Below are positions 10,864-21,387 of a stretch of 64,000 bases of DNA, in pieces. Every line of letters starts with the position of its first letter. The first letter of the stretch is position 1. Origin of the DNA: Pseudocercospora fijiensis CIRAD86 (Eukaryota > Ascomycota > Dothideomycetes > Mycosphaerellales > Mycosphaerellaceae). The position numbers were made by a program, and so were the translations under genes. The notes under the pieces were generated by a model. It did no database searches. It was not told the origin of the DNA and worked only from the letters and a program-made list of their open reading frames with translations. The stretch is taken from NCBI RefSeq assembly GCF_000340215.1, contig NW_006921532.1, forward strand, positions 9,825,172 to 9,889,171, given 5' to 3'.

Positions 10864-13800
10864 TTAGTAAACTTCTAGGACGTATCTCAGATCCTCTTTC
10901 AGCCTCTCAATCTCCTTGTGCCCATCCTTCTTCTTACCCTCCGCACGGGCCTCAACTTCGACAGCCTCCTCCAAGACAGAGGTGACATCTGGCACAGGCC
11001 ATGTGGGACCGCAGAGGTAGAAAGCACCCTCTTCCCTCAGGTATGCCCGTCGAATATCGCCCAACGTCTGGCGCATACGATCTTGAATGTAGATCTTCTG
11101 CGGCTGGTCACGAGAGAAGGCACAACCAAGCAGAGTGATGATACCAGCATCCTGATAAGCTTCCCATTCTTCGCCGTATAGGTACTCCTCACGTTGATGA
11201 CGAGAGCCCATATACAAGAACACGTCACCAATTGGCATGCCCTGCTCGCGCTGCCAGGCGCGCTCCTGAACGAACGCACGGAAAGGAGCCAGACCCGTAC
11301 CAAGACCAGCCATGATGATGGGCTGAGTCGTCTTGGGTGGCAGCTTCATAACAGATGGTTTGACAGATACCGTGACGGGGGCGCCGACTGGTAGACTGTT
11401 GAGATAGCGAGTGGCCTGTCCGAAGCGGTCACGACCCTTCGGATCAACCCAGTTGACGGTGACGATGAGCAGACTAACGCTATTCGGTGTGACCTTTTGG
11501 GACGAAGCGATGGAATATTCTCTGCGCTTCATCGGGCTGACAAGGCGGGCGATGTCGTGGAAGCTTGGGCGAGCAGATTGGAATTCCAAGAGGATGTCGG
11601 CATAAGTAATGGTGTCAACTTCGGCCCGACGTTTGAACTCCAGTGTAGCTTCCTGATTACCACCAGTCCCAAGCATAAGCAGCTCTGTCTTCTCTTTGTC
11701 GTCGCTCGCGAACTCGCTGAGTGCCTCGTAGAAACGCTTGGGTGGGCGACCGAAGATGTCGATATTCTGCAGTAGAGCTTGGTAGACGGTACGATTCTCC
11801 AGGATGGAAGGATTTTCTCGCGAGGGAACTTCAACAATCTCCTCGGGATTAAGACCGTACCACTTGATGAATTGCTCGATCTCGTCCTTGTTGTTCTCGG
11901 CGTGTATTCCCAAGGCCTCGCCAATCTCATATTTGAGTCCAGTATCGCCGAGATCGAATTCAATGTGGAAGATGTTACGATCGTAACTCTCTGGTGTCAA
12001 TCTCCTATGCTCCTTGACATGTGCGATTGCAGTCTTGACGCTCAAATCTGGCCTGAGAGCAGTTGAAGTACCGTACGCTTCCTTAAAAGCGAGACCCTTC
12101 GCGGCGGTCTTCCAGTCGCGGAGAAGTGAAGGTGGTTCGTCCTCACCACTGTCGTGTGAAGCGAAGCTGTTGATGTTGAGATCGTCAGCCACTGGCAAAG
12201 CTTGGTTCTCCTCCAGCTCGACCGTGAACCAAGTATCTGGAACTTCAATCTGCTTCAGTGCCTTCTCGAGGTCTGCGACAAGGGCATCAAGGACCTCGCC
12301 CTTCAATTTCTTTAGACCGCTTGCGTAGAGCTCCGGATTAGTAAGCTTGAGAAACGCAAGCTGGAGCAGATGCGCCTCCAGACTGGAGTCCTCCTCAACC
12401 TTTGGACTGGCGGCGGGATCAAGAACCCACAGTGCGAGCTTCTTCGCAGCGATAGCCTGGCGAACCGGGGTGCTGAGCTTCTTCTCGATGTCTTCATCCT
12501 TCCAGCTTGCCGACTTAAGCAGCACGAGCCCTTCGCTCTTGATGCTGTCCATGACCGCGAAGTCTTTGAGAAGCTTCTCAGTGCCAACGACAATGGCATC
12601 GGCATCCTTGATACTGTAAGCGGTTTCGATGCTCTTGGTGGATGTGCGAATGTCAGTCCGCATGGCACCGCCTTGAACAAGATTGTCATGACCAGTGCGA
12701 ACAGCAACATTGATAGCACTATCGTCCGAAAGCAATTGGCCGAGCATAGCTGGGGCACCTGCAGCCTTGCTCGCATCAACGTCCCAGAACGTATACTGCT
12801 TCACATCTTTTCCAGTGAGCGAAAGGACAGTGGTCTGATCTGCAGACTTGGCGCCGACTTGCTGGAGGAGGTTGGCAAGCTTGGCAACTGTCCAGACAGT
12901 ATCTCGGGCGTATTTGAAATCGAACGCACTGGGTGCTTTACCGGAAGTAACACTCTGGAAATTGATGGCCGCCAGCACGTCGGAGTACAGGCTGCTTGCA
13001 ACGCTTGGATCCAAGGCGGCGGCTTGATCGGAGACCTGGCCAAGTACAGTGACCTGCTGAGTTGTCGCAGGAAGGGCAGCATTGAACTCCTCCTCAATGA
13101 AGGGACGATAGATGCGCACATTGACGACACCAACCTTCACGTCCTGCTCAGCCAACGCTTCTGCGACTTGAGCGGCGAGGCTGCCCTCGACAGTGCCGAA
13201 GACAACAAGGACGTTGGTTGCGGCGGTATGACCATGATACTCAAATGCCTTGTATTCGGTGCCGAGCTCAGTATTGAAGGCCTGCAGCAGTTTCACAAGC
13301 TTTCCTTCTTTCGTGAAACGCTTCGAGCTCAGATCTTCCCTAACAGAGCCGAGGACGGTGTCGTATGTCCGCTTCAGGCTGGCCACGCTCAAAACGTCGA
13401 TGACTCGCGTTGTCTCTCGCCCGACCGTGATACCATCGTATGTGTGAATGGTCGGCAGGATCGATGCCATCAGAGTTGACAGCAGCGACATATGCTGGAT
13501 CTCGTATGCGCTTCTGCTTGTCAGCAGGCCCAGACCAAGTTCTTCTGCCAGAGTCAGCGCACTGGCATAATCCGTCACCAGCCCCGCGTCAGTGTTGGCA
13601 GCGTAATCCACAGCAGCCACGTGAAGTGTCGTAGGGTTGGCGACATCGTACAAGAGGCTCAGTTGGTCGAGGGCAGGTCGGAGATGGTGCAGACTGGCAG
13701 CGCTGGCAATGATGGACTGAGGCACATGTCGCTTGTTCAGATCAAAGTCTGGGCTGAACATGTATCCCAAAGCAATGCTCCCCGCGCCGGATCGCGTGTC

Positions 13801-14124
13801 GAGGCATTGAACGCCCGTGACCTCGTGGTGTGCATTTTTCTGTTGCTGGCGGGCCCAGGCGCGGGCGGCGATGTCGAGATCGAAGGACGCGGGCGAGTAG
13901 GTGAAGAGCTTGTCGGAGAGGGCGTATGCGACTTGCTGTACCAACGTCTGCGCAGTCACATAAGCTGGCCCAGAGAGCGCGGAGAGGGCAACGTGTCGTC
14001 CGAATGGCAGCGCGGTCGACTGCTTGCTCTCGACGTCGACGTCGACATCGACCTGCGGTGGTGTCGGCGTCGGCGTCCGTGTTGCCGCAGATCCTCCGGC
14101 CTCGCCCGTCTGCAGGTGCACCAT
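10864..14124 (-). CDS. MET10: Sulfite reductase [NADPH] flavoprotein alpha subunit
   Basis: Single-exon gene of 1,086 residues from the ATG at 14124 (MVHLQTGEAGG); yeast Met10 is close in length at about 1,035. It carries electrons from NADPH to the sulfite reductase beta subunit, which reduces sulfite to sulfide in cytosolic sulfate assimilation. The N-terminal ~400 residues resemble the pyruvate-ferredoxin oxidoreductase-like region typical of this subunit. The C-terminal third is a ferredoxin-NADP reductase module: FAD motif REYSIAS, NADPH motif GLGTGLAPFRAFVQER, then FYLCGPTWPVPDV and a terminal aromatic residue (EVY). The N-terminal acidic VDVDVDVES tract comes from a GTCGAC repeat. The frame is open 47 codons further upstream, but that part lacks family resemblance. 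Confidence 0.93.
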   Translation of the reverse strand: MVHLQTGEAGGSAATRTPTPTPPQVDVDVDVESKQSTALPFGRHVALSALSGPAYVTAQTLVQQVAYALSDKLFTYSPASFDLDIAARAWARQQQKNAHHEVTGVQCLDTRSGAGSIALGYMFSPDFDLNKRHVPQSIIASAASLHHLRPALDQLSLLYDVANPTTLHVAAVDYAANTDAGLVTDYASALTLAEELGLGLLTSRSAYEIQHMSLLSTLMASILPTIHTYDGITVGRETTRVIDVLSVASLKRTYDTVLGSVREDLSSKRFTKEGKLVKLLQAFNTELGTEYKAFEYHGHTAATNVLVVFGTVEGSLAAQVAEALAEQDVKVGVVNVRIYRPFIEEEFNAALPATTQQVTVLGQVSDQAAALDPSVASSLYSDVLAAINFQSVTSGKAPSAFDFKYARDTVWTVAKLANLLQQVGAKSADQTTVLSLTGKDVKQYTFWDVDASKAAGAPAMLGQLLSDDSAINVAVRTGHDNLVQGGAMRTDIRTSTKSIETAYSIKDADAIVVGTEKLLKDFAVMDSIKSEGLVLLKSASWKDEDIEKKLSTPVRQAIAAKKLALWVLDPAASPKVEEDSSLEAHLLQLAFLKLTNPELYASGLKKLKGEVLDALVADLEKALKQIEVPDTWFTVELEENQALPVADDLNINSFASHDSGEDEPPSLLRDWKTAAKGLAFKEAYGTSTALRPDLSVKTAIAHVKEHRRLTPESYDRNIFHIEFDLGDTGLKYEIGEALGIHAENNKDEIEQFIKWYGLNPEEIVEVPSRENPSILENRTVYQALLQNIDIFGRPPKRFYEALSEFASDDKEKTELLMLGTGGNQEATLEFKRRAEVDTITYADILLEFQSARPSFHDIARLVSPMKRREYSIASSQKVTPNSVSLLIVTVNWVDPKGRDRFGQATRYLNSLPVGAPVTVSVKPSVMKLPPKTTQPIIMAGLGTGLAPFRAFVQERAWQREQGMPIGDVFLYMGSRHQREEYLYGEEWEAYQDAGIITLLGCAFSRDQPQKIYIQDRMRQTLGDIRRAYLREEGAFYLCGPTWPVPDVTSVLEEAVEVEARAEGKKKDGHKEIERLKEDLRYVLEVY

Positions 14125-14822
14125 GGTGTGACTTTGGACTTCGTGACTTCCGCAGAGGCCTGAATCGCACAGTGCTTCTGAACAGCAGTCAATGTGCGTC
14201 GGTTGGAGGAAGTCGTTCACGAACAAAGACAACCAGCGGAAATCTCGATTAATAAGCGTCGACACTGCCAGTCTCGCCTTTCAGCGAAAAATGTCAACCA
14301 AATCTAGGCCGAGGTCGGAACTGGTCAATCACGCAATCGCATTTCGCTTTTCTCCTAGCAATCAGGAAAGCCTCGTGCCCGTGCCGCTGACTGCGAGGCG
14401 CCGTCTCAGGTGCAGCAGTGCATATTCGAACTGTGCCACCGTGATTATTCTGTGCCAGGCATGCTGCTCACCTGCTGAACCATCTCGGGCCCAGAGGATG
14501 CTCGTCAAACAGCTATCACAGACAGCACCTTCGCATTGAGTCAAATCGTCAACATAAGCTACACTAATGGGTATAAAGGTTGGGCGCAGTGGCCGAATCG
14601 ACTTTCCAATCCAATCTCTCCTCGCCCCCGTCTTCGCTCTCGTTAGAATGTAACTCGAAAAGTTCTCCTCCTGCAATGCAGCTTTTCACCTCCTGTACTC
14701 TCCTCCGACCGCGCTCTGGGACGCCATACCGCAAAGCAGATGCATTGAGCTCGTATCATAATGTGATCGTCGATACACTGGCAGCCGTTCAGCAATGTAA
14801 CACTTGCAAGTGACCTGTGGTT
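14125..14822. other. Intergenic ~700 bp: MET10 upstream region
   Basis: Between MET10 and the next leftward gene. Expected to hold the MET10 promoter. I did not find a clear CACGTG-type sulfur-regulator site. Confidence 0.4.
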
Positions 14823-15646
14823 TCATTTTGTGCCTTCTGGAAAATCTTCCAGCGGGCCGCTGGTTGCACTCATGCCAGGCGCTGGCTTCGAGGTCTTGAT
14901 TGGAGGCGGCGGCTCGGAATCTACTGCTACCTTCTCCTCTTGACCAGATGACGGTACCGCCGCTTTTTGTTGGTCTGCATTATCTGCTGGCTTGCTCTCG
15001 GGCTCTGCTGGTGCAGGCGATGCCTCATTTGTAGCTGGAGGCACGTTCTCTTTCGCAACTTTCGCAATCGTTAGCGCTTTTGCACCGCAGCCCATGCCCG
15101 CAAACGTCCGCCATACCTGATGATTCGGTCGTCTTCGGACTTTCCACTGGAGCATCATTCTTGGGCGGAGGCGCAGGCGGAGTGTCCTTCTCAATTGCTG
15201 ATACTGGCTCCGAAGCCGCCGGAGTGCCCGTCGCGGGCGAAACTCCCTCGCTACTGCTCTTCAGATCTGGCACCGCCGTCGCAGGCGTCGTATGTGCAGC
15301 CGAGGAAGCCGCGATATCTGCAGAGGCATCCTTCGTGGGTGGTAGCTGCTTGTTCGTGTCTGGCGCGCTGGTACCGGCGGTTGCAGGCGTCTGCGAAGCT
15401 TGAGCTGCCGGCGGTGCCTGTGAGGTCGGCGGCGGCGGCGCAGACTGGCTTTGAGTGGCGGATGACGGTGTTGTTGCAGCGGTGGATCCGGTTGTCTCGG
15501 TAGGTTTGTCTTGCTTCTTGTTCTTGTTCCGCTTGAAGAGCCCCTTCAACAGCTTCTTGACGTTGTCAACCGCATCGGGAGCTGCGAAAGCGTTGGTAAG
15601 ATGTCTGTAGGGGAACCTAACATGAACACTTACGAACGCCAGGCAT
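14823..15646 (-). CDS. Low-complexity Pro/Ala/Ser-rich hypothetical protein
   Basis: Proposed three-exon gene: 15634-15646, 15117-15581 and 14823-15058, giving 237 residues. Introns are 52 nt (GTAAGT to GCAG) and 58 nt (GTATGG to AAAG), and the three exons sum to a multiple of three. The first coding exon is only 13 nt (Met-Pro-Gly-Val plus one base). After it comes a short conserved-looking helix (PDAVDNVKKLLKGLFKRNK, basic), then a long disordered tail rich in Pro, Ala, Ser, Thr and Glu. No domain is recognised. The model rests on splice consensus and reading-frame continuity, not on homology. Confidence 0.6.
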
Positions 15647-16289
15647 TGTGATGAATGAGAAAGAACAGGAGTGGAACCAATGCGCCAACTGGCACTCCCA
15701 GTAAGCTGTGTTACGTTCGCAGCAGGGAGATGATGAGGATGGAAGGTCGCGAAATGGGGCGGAGTAGTAGTTGGGCTTGTCCAATCATCCAATTGGGAAG
15801 GAAAGAGGGAGGGAGTCACGCGGAAGACCGAGTGGTCAGCAAGCCCTCATCATGCTTCCCACGATGAGGAACATCCATTCGCATCGTGAGGAGGAGGCTA
15901 CAAGATGTAGGTACAGCTGTTTTGCGCTGCGCTCTCCCAGCCACGTTGATGCATGAGCTGCTTAATATAGCTTCGAGAGCTTGGGCTTCGGATCGTCACA
16001 TCCGGCAGCTCTCTCTGGATGACTAGGCCATGCTTTCTGTCAAAGTTCGTTCCGCACACGCCAAAGTCCTCTCGCTCATCACACACAAATGTGAAGTCGC
16101 TCGCTCGCAGCGGTGCTTCATCCTCACTACCAAGTGCGGTCACCTCACAAAGACATCCAGTCCCGCTTCTGCTTCATGCATCCTACCACGAGCGGTGCAG
16201 CACAACAGCCAGTCTTGCCCACGCCATCATTGCTGATTTCATCATCAGCACCGAGTCATTACCACGTCGTGGCACTTCATCTGACAATA
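15647..16289. other. Intergenic ~640 bp, nothing recognised
   Basis: Lies upstream of the low-complexity gene and downstream of the PTPA gene. Open frames are short and overlap on both strands. Confidence 0.4.
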
Positions 16290-17644
16290 TTAGAACTTTG
16301 GATGCCTCTGTGTCCGGTCACTAGTTGCATTGCCTGTGGCCCATGGAGCTCTCATCGAAGGCATACCGGTGCTACCGTGCATCTGAGGCAAGCCAGCACT
16401 GCCTGGTTTGGCCCACGGCGCAGCGGTGCCAGCTCCGACTACAGGAGGCACGTCTTTACTCTGTAATGCCACAGGCTGCTGTTTCGCGTGCGTGCTAGGT
16501 GGTGCGGCAGGTGCTTCGGGGTCCTTCTCCCAGCGGAAAAGACTGCCGAACGGGAAGTGCTGGACGACAGGAAACTTGCCAAGCACTTCGGCCACATACA
16601 TCTTGAGCATACCTTTGTTGATCTTTCCCCAGCCGTCCTTGATCCCGCTGATATCATACAGGACTGGCGAATGTTCCCAGAAGGGGCCCTTCTTGACGTC
16701 GTAGATGAATTGAATGGCGGAGAAGTACATGTTGCTGTTTTTGAAGTCTGCAACGAGAGCCTTGTTGGTGACTGCGGAGGGGGAGGGTGCTGTAGGTAGG
16801 GAGCCTTCCGTCGGAATTGGCGCAGAATCATCCCCCGTCGATATTGCTGGTCCGAGTTGGGCAGAGCCAAAGATGTACGGCAAGAAACTATGATCGTCTA
16901 GACCCCATACACCATGAGAGCCTGCTGGCTCAAGAGTGTATGTTGCTATCAGTCTGCGAACGAGTTCCAAGTAGCTTGAAAGCGCGATTAGCCTGCTGTT
17001 GGAAAGCTGCTCATCACAACTTACGGTTGCACAAGGCCTACAACAATTGCCTGTTCGTCACCATGGTGAAAGATGCCGAGTTTCCAGAGACAGCCTAAGA
17101 ATGCAAGGAAACTGAGCTCGTGGCCAGTGCCGTAGTCTAATCTCTGGGCACTGCCGAAGCTTCCCAAAAGATATGCTTTCAGCTCGTCTCGCAGTGCCTC
17201 TTCGGCGCCGAAAGAAGTCGGCAGAACATTCTTCAAGAGGTCATCGAGCAGAGAGGGCGCATTCCGCTCGGCGAGCTGATACCACTTTCGAAAAGCTACG
17301 TTGCCGAATCTGCGGGGGCCTGTGTCGGGTGGTGCTTGATCTATCAGAGTTGAAAGGCTCTGCAGCAGAGCTCTCACCTCGATAATCTGCGAGGACATGT
17401 GCGGCGGCACATTCAGTGTGCAAGCCTTCGCAGCAGCTCCTGGCTGCCTCTCTGGGAACATGGCTTTGGTGAGTTGAAATAGCCATGTGGTCAGATGTGT
17501 GTATGCTGTTGACGTGAAGAAAGAAGCCAGATCGTCCCCATCGTTGATCTTCTTCGAAGGAGCGGCGAAACGATGGCTGGCGACATGTTCAATGCGCTCG
17601 AGAACAGGCAGAGGCAGAGGCGCGTGCGGAATGCTCTGTGTCAT
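16290..17644 (-). CDS. Serine/threonine phosphatase 2A activator (PTPA/Rrd family)
   Basis: Two exons, 17025-17644 and 16290-16974, separated by a 50-nt intron (GTAAGT to CAAG), giving 434 residues; an in-frame ATG at 17677 would add 11. The family comprises peptidyl-prolyl isomerases that help activate PP2A-type phosphatases in cytosol and nucleus. Diagnostic stretches are [29 protein letters not shown], then after splicing [28 protein letters not shown] and FGSAQLGP, followed by [20 protein letters not shown]. The C-terminal ~90 residues are a disordered Pro/Ala-rich tail, as is common in the fungal Rrd1-type branch. Rrd1 versus Rrd2 cannot be settled by reading alone. Confidence 0.9.
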
Positions 17645-17995
17645 GGTGCTCGTCGCGCAGGTTCGAATAGCGTGCATGGAGGTGGAGGGCGTGCAGCGGC
17701 TCTTGCTTCTTGGGGACAGCGCTCAGCTGGAGAGCCTCAGGCAGGGAGCGGGAGCGGGAGCGGGAGCATCCGTTGCAAGCTGCGATCATTGCCGATCATT
17801 GTCACCCTGCGCGACGGCCTCGCGTAATTCCGCCCGAGTCTCCGAGATGAACACTTCCACGCAGAGTAACAGTGGCCGCCAAGCAATTCATGCCATACCG
17901 AGAACCAGACCAGACCTGCCGCGTGCTTGCTGTACGCCCGACAGCCGCGGCAAATGTAGCGAGTCACCAAGCTGTACCGGCGCGATTCGTTTGCA
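17645..17995. promoter_or_regulatory. Bidirectional promoter region, PTPA / AT-hook gene
   Basis: The PTPA gene starts leftward and the AT-hook gene starts rightward from this ~350-bp GC-rich interval, so it presumably serves both. It contains a short GGGAGC hexamer repeat (about four copies, 17744-17767). Promoter function is inferred from gene arrangement only. Confidence 0.45.
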
Positions 17996-20218
17996 ATGCC
18001 TCCAGCCAAAAAGCGCAGAAATGGCGCGTTGAAGCGTGTCTTGCACGCTGAACCGCCCAAGCCGGAACCGATGCAACGTCGCTTGCCCAAGGCTGCCCGG
18101 AGAGATCCCTATGCGATGGACGAGTCTCCCGAAAAGCCGATGGCCTCTCGAAAGCGAGTTGTCATGCCGGGTGCCGAGATCTCTCCTCTGAAGAAGCGCA
18201 AGGCCGGTCCAAAGCCCGACGCTGCTGCACAGAACCCGGTCGATGCTGAGCAGGTGGCGCCGACGAAGCATTCAAAAGTGAGCGTGACTCCAAGAGCAGA
18301 GCGTGAATCCCCTCGGAAAGCTACTCGACGACGTGGACCCAAGGACCATGAGCCGCACCCGGGTCGTCGTCTGGCCCAAGAACAAGCCTCGGAGCAATTT
18401 GAAGGCGACGATGCTAGCTCAGATGGATTGTCTGTTGGACAGCACGATCCGGAACGTGGACGAAAGGTAGCAGACGCAGAATCACTCCGGCCTTCAGAAC
18501 AGCAGACCACGCCTCAGCGCAAACGCGGACGACCGCCGAAGGCACCTTCCAGCGCTGAAGGCACAAATGGAGTGCAGTTGGAAGAGATAATTGCAGACAT
18601 CGAGCCGAGCTCGGCCAAGAGACGATCGCCCAGATTGACAATGAAGGAAAAGCTTGCAAAACTGGGCAACCATTCAAATGCGCCTATGCCACCTATTGAA
18701 AGAATCGGAACTAGCGAAGTGGTTTTTCCCGAAGAAGAAAACCAGCCATTCGCAGACAATTCGACTCAAGTTGGTGACGAAGACGCCGATGGTGGGATCG
18801 TCGAGGAGAAGTCGACGAGAGCTCACGCAAAGGGGAAACTGCGATCCCCAGCTAAATTTCGACGAGATCCAGATGAACAGCTCTCATCATCCGATGAAAG
18901 TCAGCACGCCAATGCAGAGGACAAGGCTACGAATGCCCATTTCCTCGGGCAATGGCCTGTTCTGAGGAAGATCTTCGCTGCTGCCCGAAGAAGGAACATT
19001 CGTTCAAAAAGTGGCAAGAAGCGCAGTAACGACAATGTAGAAATGGAGGAGGATGTCGCCGAAGCGCTGCATGCGTGTTGCCAAGTGGAATACAAGCTCA
19101 CTCGCTTGAGGGATACAGAGCATGCCACCGAGCAGATCCAGGACCCGTCTAACGAGCTCAATGATCTCATGGAAAGGATCAATATCCTCTGTAACAAGGA
19201 ACGAGGATCTCAAGCTGATCTGGACGACGAGAATTTGGCTCGGTGCATCTATGTCCATCTCATCGACAAGGTCGTAGATCTCCTACGTCATATGATGTCT
19301 TGCTACAAGACAATCGATCAAGATGACTCGGTCCTAGCCAGCACTATGAGCCTTGCACATACTCGCACGTGCACGCGTGTGATGAATACGATTTTGGAAA
19401 TGGGGAGAGTTGCAAAGAAACGCAAGCTCCCGTCCGCCAACGAGCGCTTGAGGAAGTCGATCGAAAAGGACATCCTGCGACCGCTAGGCAAGGTGGTCAA
19501 AGTCTTCATCTCATACTTGTCTGTCATCACACGTCAACAGCAACTCGAGGAAGCTCAGGCTCAGGAAAGACAGGAGCGTGAGCAGCTGCGATTGGAACGA
19601 CGGCGGAAGAGAGAGGAGCGACGTGAAAGAGACCAATATGAAGATCTCCGGAAGAAATGGGGAATGCTGCACACCGAAAGACGACGCGCAGAAGGCGGCT
19701 GCTTGACCATGGCAAAGCAGCGACATCTTCAATACAAAGAGTCCGAGCCGGAAGTCGACCAGAACGGCAATCTGTTTGAACGAGTAGAAGTTTTCAGGAC
19801 TAGGGCACCGGGGCCGTCACCTGCCGCGATAGCTCAAATTCGTGCGGGCAAGACCTTCAGACCTTGGTCGAGTGAGGCTTTGCTTGCTCTCGTGAATGGC
19901 TTGAAGCGCTGGTCTGACGATGAGGAGATGGTTTTCACGAGGATTATCAGGGAACACTGCACGCGTGGAGGACTCCTTGTGGATCGCAACGTGACCGAGA
20001 TTGTTGTGGCTGCGGCGGATCTGAAAGAGCTTTTGTCACGTTCTCAGGAGCAGAATGATGGCCATGTGCAGGACTGGGTGCGAAAGATACCACTTTGGAC
20101 TGAGCCACGGTCCTTGCTCAGACCTGTGGGTCAAGAAAATGGCGAAGAGGAAGATGCCGATGATACCGATGAGGTGGAAGCGGAGGCAGAAGAAGACGTG
20201 GTGAATAATGAGGTATAA
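17996..20218 (+). CDS. Nuclear AT-hook/coiled-coil protein of unknown function
   Basis: Single-exon gene of 740 residues. The first ~110 residues are strongly basic with several KKRK/KKRR clusters typical of nuclear localisation signals. An AT-hook-like core KRGRPPKAP lies at about 175-183, suggesting DNA minor-groove binding. Acidic stretches follow (about 240-310), then a helical domain (about 310-500) and a highly charged coiled coil (about 505-570, rich in Glu, Arg and Gln). Near the C-terminus a compact region begins FRPWSSEALLALVNGLKRW (about 620-690), which looks faintly Myb/SANT-like but is not diagnostic. The last ~30 residues are acidic. A chromatin or kinetochore role is a guess; I do not recognise the family. 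Confidence 0.65.
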   Translation: MPPAKKRRNGALKRVLHAEPPKPEPMQRRLPKAARRDPYAMDESPEKPMASRKRVVMPGAEISPLKKRKAGPKPDAAAQNPVDAEQVAPTKHSKVSVTPRAERESPRKATRRRGPKDHEPHPGRRLAQEQASEQFEGDDASSDGLSVGQHDPERGRKVADAESLRPSEQQTTPQRKRGRPPKAPSSAEGTNGVQLEEIIADIEPSSAKRRSPRLTMKEKLAKLGNHSNAPMPPIERIGTSEVVFPEEENQPFADNSTQVGDEDADGGIVEEKSTRAHAKGKLRSPAKFRRDPDEQLSSSDESQHANAEDKATNAHFLGQWPVLRKIFAAARRRNIRSKSGKKRSNDNVEMEEDVAEALHACCQVEYKLTRLRDTEHATEQIQDPSNELNDLMERINILCNKERGSQADLDDENLARCIYVHLIDKVVDLLRHMMSCYKTIDQDDSVLASTMSLAHTRTCTRVMNTILEMGRVAKKRKLPSANERLRKSIEKDILRPLGKVVKVFISYLSVITRQQQLEEAQAQERQEREQLRLERRRKREERRERDQYEDLRKKWGMLHTERRRAEGGCLTMAKQRHLQYKESEPEVDQNGNLFERVEVFRTRAPGPSPAAIAQIRAGKTFRPWSSEALLALVNGLKRWSDDEEMVFTRIIREHCTRGGLLVDRNVTEIVVAAADLKELLSRSQEQNDGHVQDWVRKIPLWTEPRSLLRPVGQENGEEEDADDTDEVEAEAEEDVVNNEV

Positions 20219-20586
20219 GCTTGTTCAAAGATGAAAGGAAGCCGCCATGCATAATTGCAATGCCATTCCATGGGGTGGAATAGCAGTAATGCCACATCCG
20301 CCTTCACGAATATCTATTGCCAACCCGATGCAAATAATCACATACTACAGACTTGTGTTTTGTACGCACCACAACGCCGAGTTCGTTCCGCGACGGCAGC
20401 ACTCCCTGAGTTCTGTACGAGCCTCCCCAAATACTCTCTCTTCGCAGCCATACCCTCGCCTCTTGAGGATGCGCCGACTGGTAGACGCAAGTCTCGCAGC
20501 TTCTCGTTCTCTTCCTGCATAGTTTATCAGTTAGAGGTTACCGGGCGCCCAATCCTGTTGGAATTGCCTTCCTTCTAGCATAGTCT
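20219..20586. other. Intergenic, nothing recognised
   Basis: Spacer between the convergent AT-hook gene and the membrane-protein gene. No gene or motif supported. Confidence 0.4.
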
Positions 20587-21144
20587 TCAACCGATGAACC
20601 ATGCTCCCGCGGTACTAGAGCCAAATGGCCTACCGTCGAGACTATCGTCTTTGTCGCCGCACTCTGCTACACCGCCTATGGCTTCCTCGCTAGCTATATC
20701 TCGTCCGCCACCCGTATTGTCGTCACCAAAGCCGAAACCAAGGCCTTCTCCGGCATCTGCCACCGTCATTTGACTCGTCTCGACAAACTCGAATTCCTGT
20801 TGGTGTTCTGGAGTAGCATTATCGGCTATGTTCGTATTAGAGACGCTAGCATTGTCAAGACTCTGATCGTTAAAAGGGGCGTAGACATCTGGAAGAGGCA
20901 TGAAACTGGATTGAGTCGGGGCGCTGTCGCTCATATAGCCAGGCGGAGGAGAGGGAGAGTAGCGGCGTGGAGTCTGTGACTCCGGAAGTGCTGTGAGATA
21001 ATTTATGGCGGGTGGTCGAACACGGTCGTTATCGTATGTATAGCGCACTCGGTCTCTCTGCTAGCGGCGAGGGTGAGTATACAGGAGCAGTAGGGCAGCG
21101 CCGCCGATGAGTATGCCGCTTACTATGATAGACGGCAAGACAAC
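20587..21144 (-). CDS. Putative single-pass membrane protein, in-frame TAG, structure uncertain
   Basis: The clean downstream part (20587-21060) encodes a polar tail: RDRVRYTYDNDRVRPP, YSPSPPPGYM, then acidic Gly-rich sequence. Immediately upstream in the same frame is a strong transmembrane-like segment (SIIVSGILIGGAALLLLYTH, ending with Arg-Arg), but a TAG at 21061-21063 separates the two. A second TAG (21145-21147) and a TGA (21235-21237) lie further upstream; these can be explained by an intron ending at 21145, since a CTAAC branch-like site precedes the TAG. The internal TAG is either a genuine stop, a mutated glutamine codon, or the acceptor of a 63-nt intron starting GTAAGC that would delete the membrane segment. 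Family not recognised. Confidence 0.4.
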
Positions 21145-21387
21145 CTACATGGTTAGTCTTGTAGTAACGAATGGTGGAGGCGAGGAGGTCACGTCTGAGT
21201 AAGAGCGTGAAGTAAAGGACAAAATCATTTCGCTTCAAACAAAATGCAGTCGTACAGCGGTGGAAGAAGGGGAAGAAGAAGAAGAGGGAGAAGAATCGAA
21301 CCACAAGAGCAGATCGAGATATGAAAATACCAATGAGCAAAATTAGGCATAAAGAATAAGCTCTCAATGCACCGATCGCATAATAGA

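Noticed and set aside
12370..13479. 369-codon plus-strand open frame opposite MET10
   Set aside because: Lies wholly within a confidently identified gene on the other strand and resembles no protein family.
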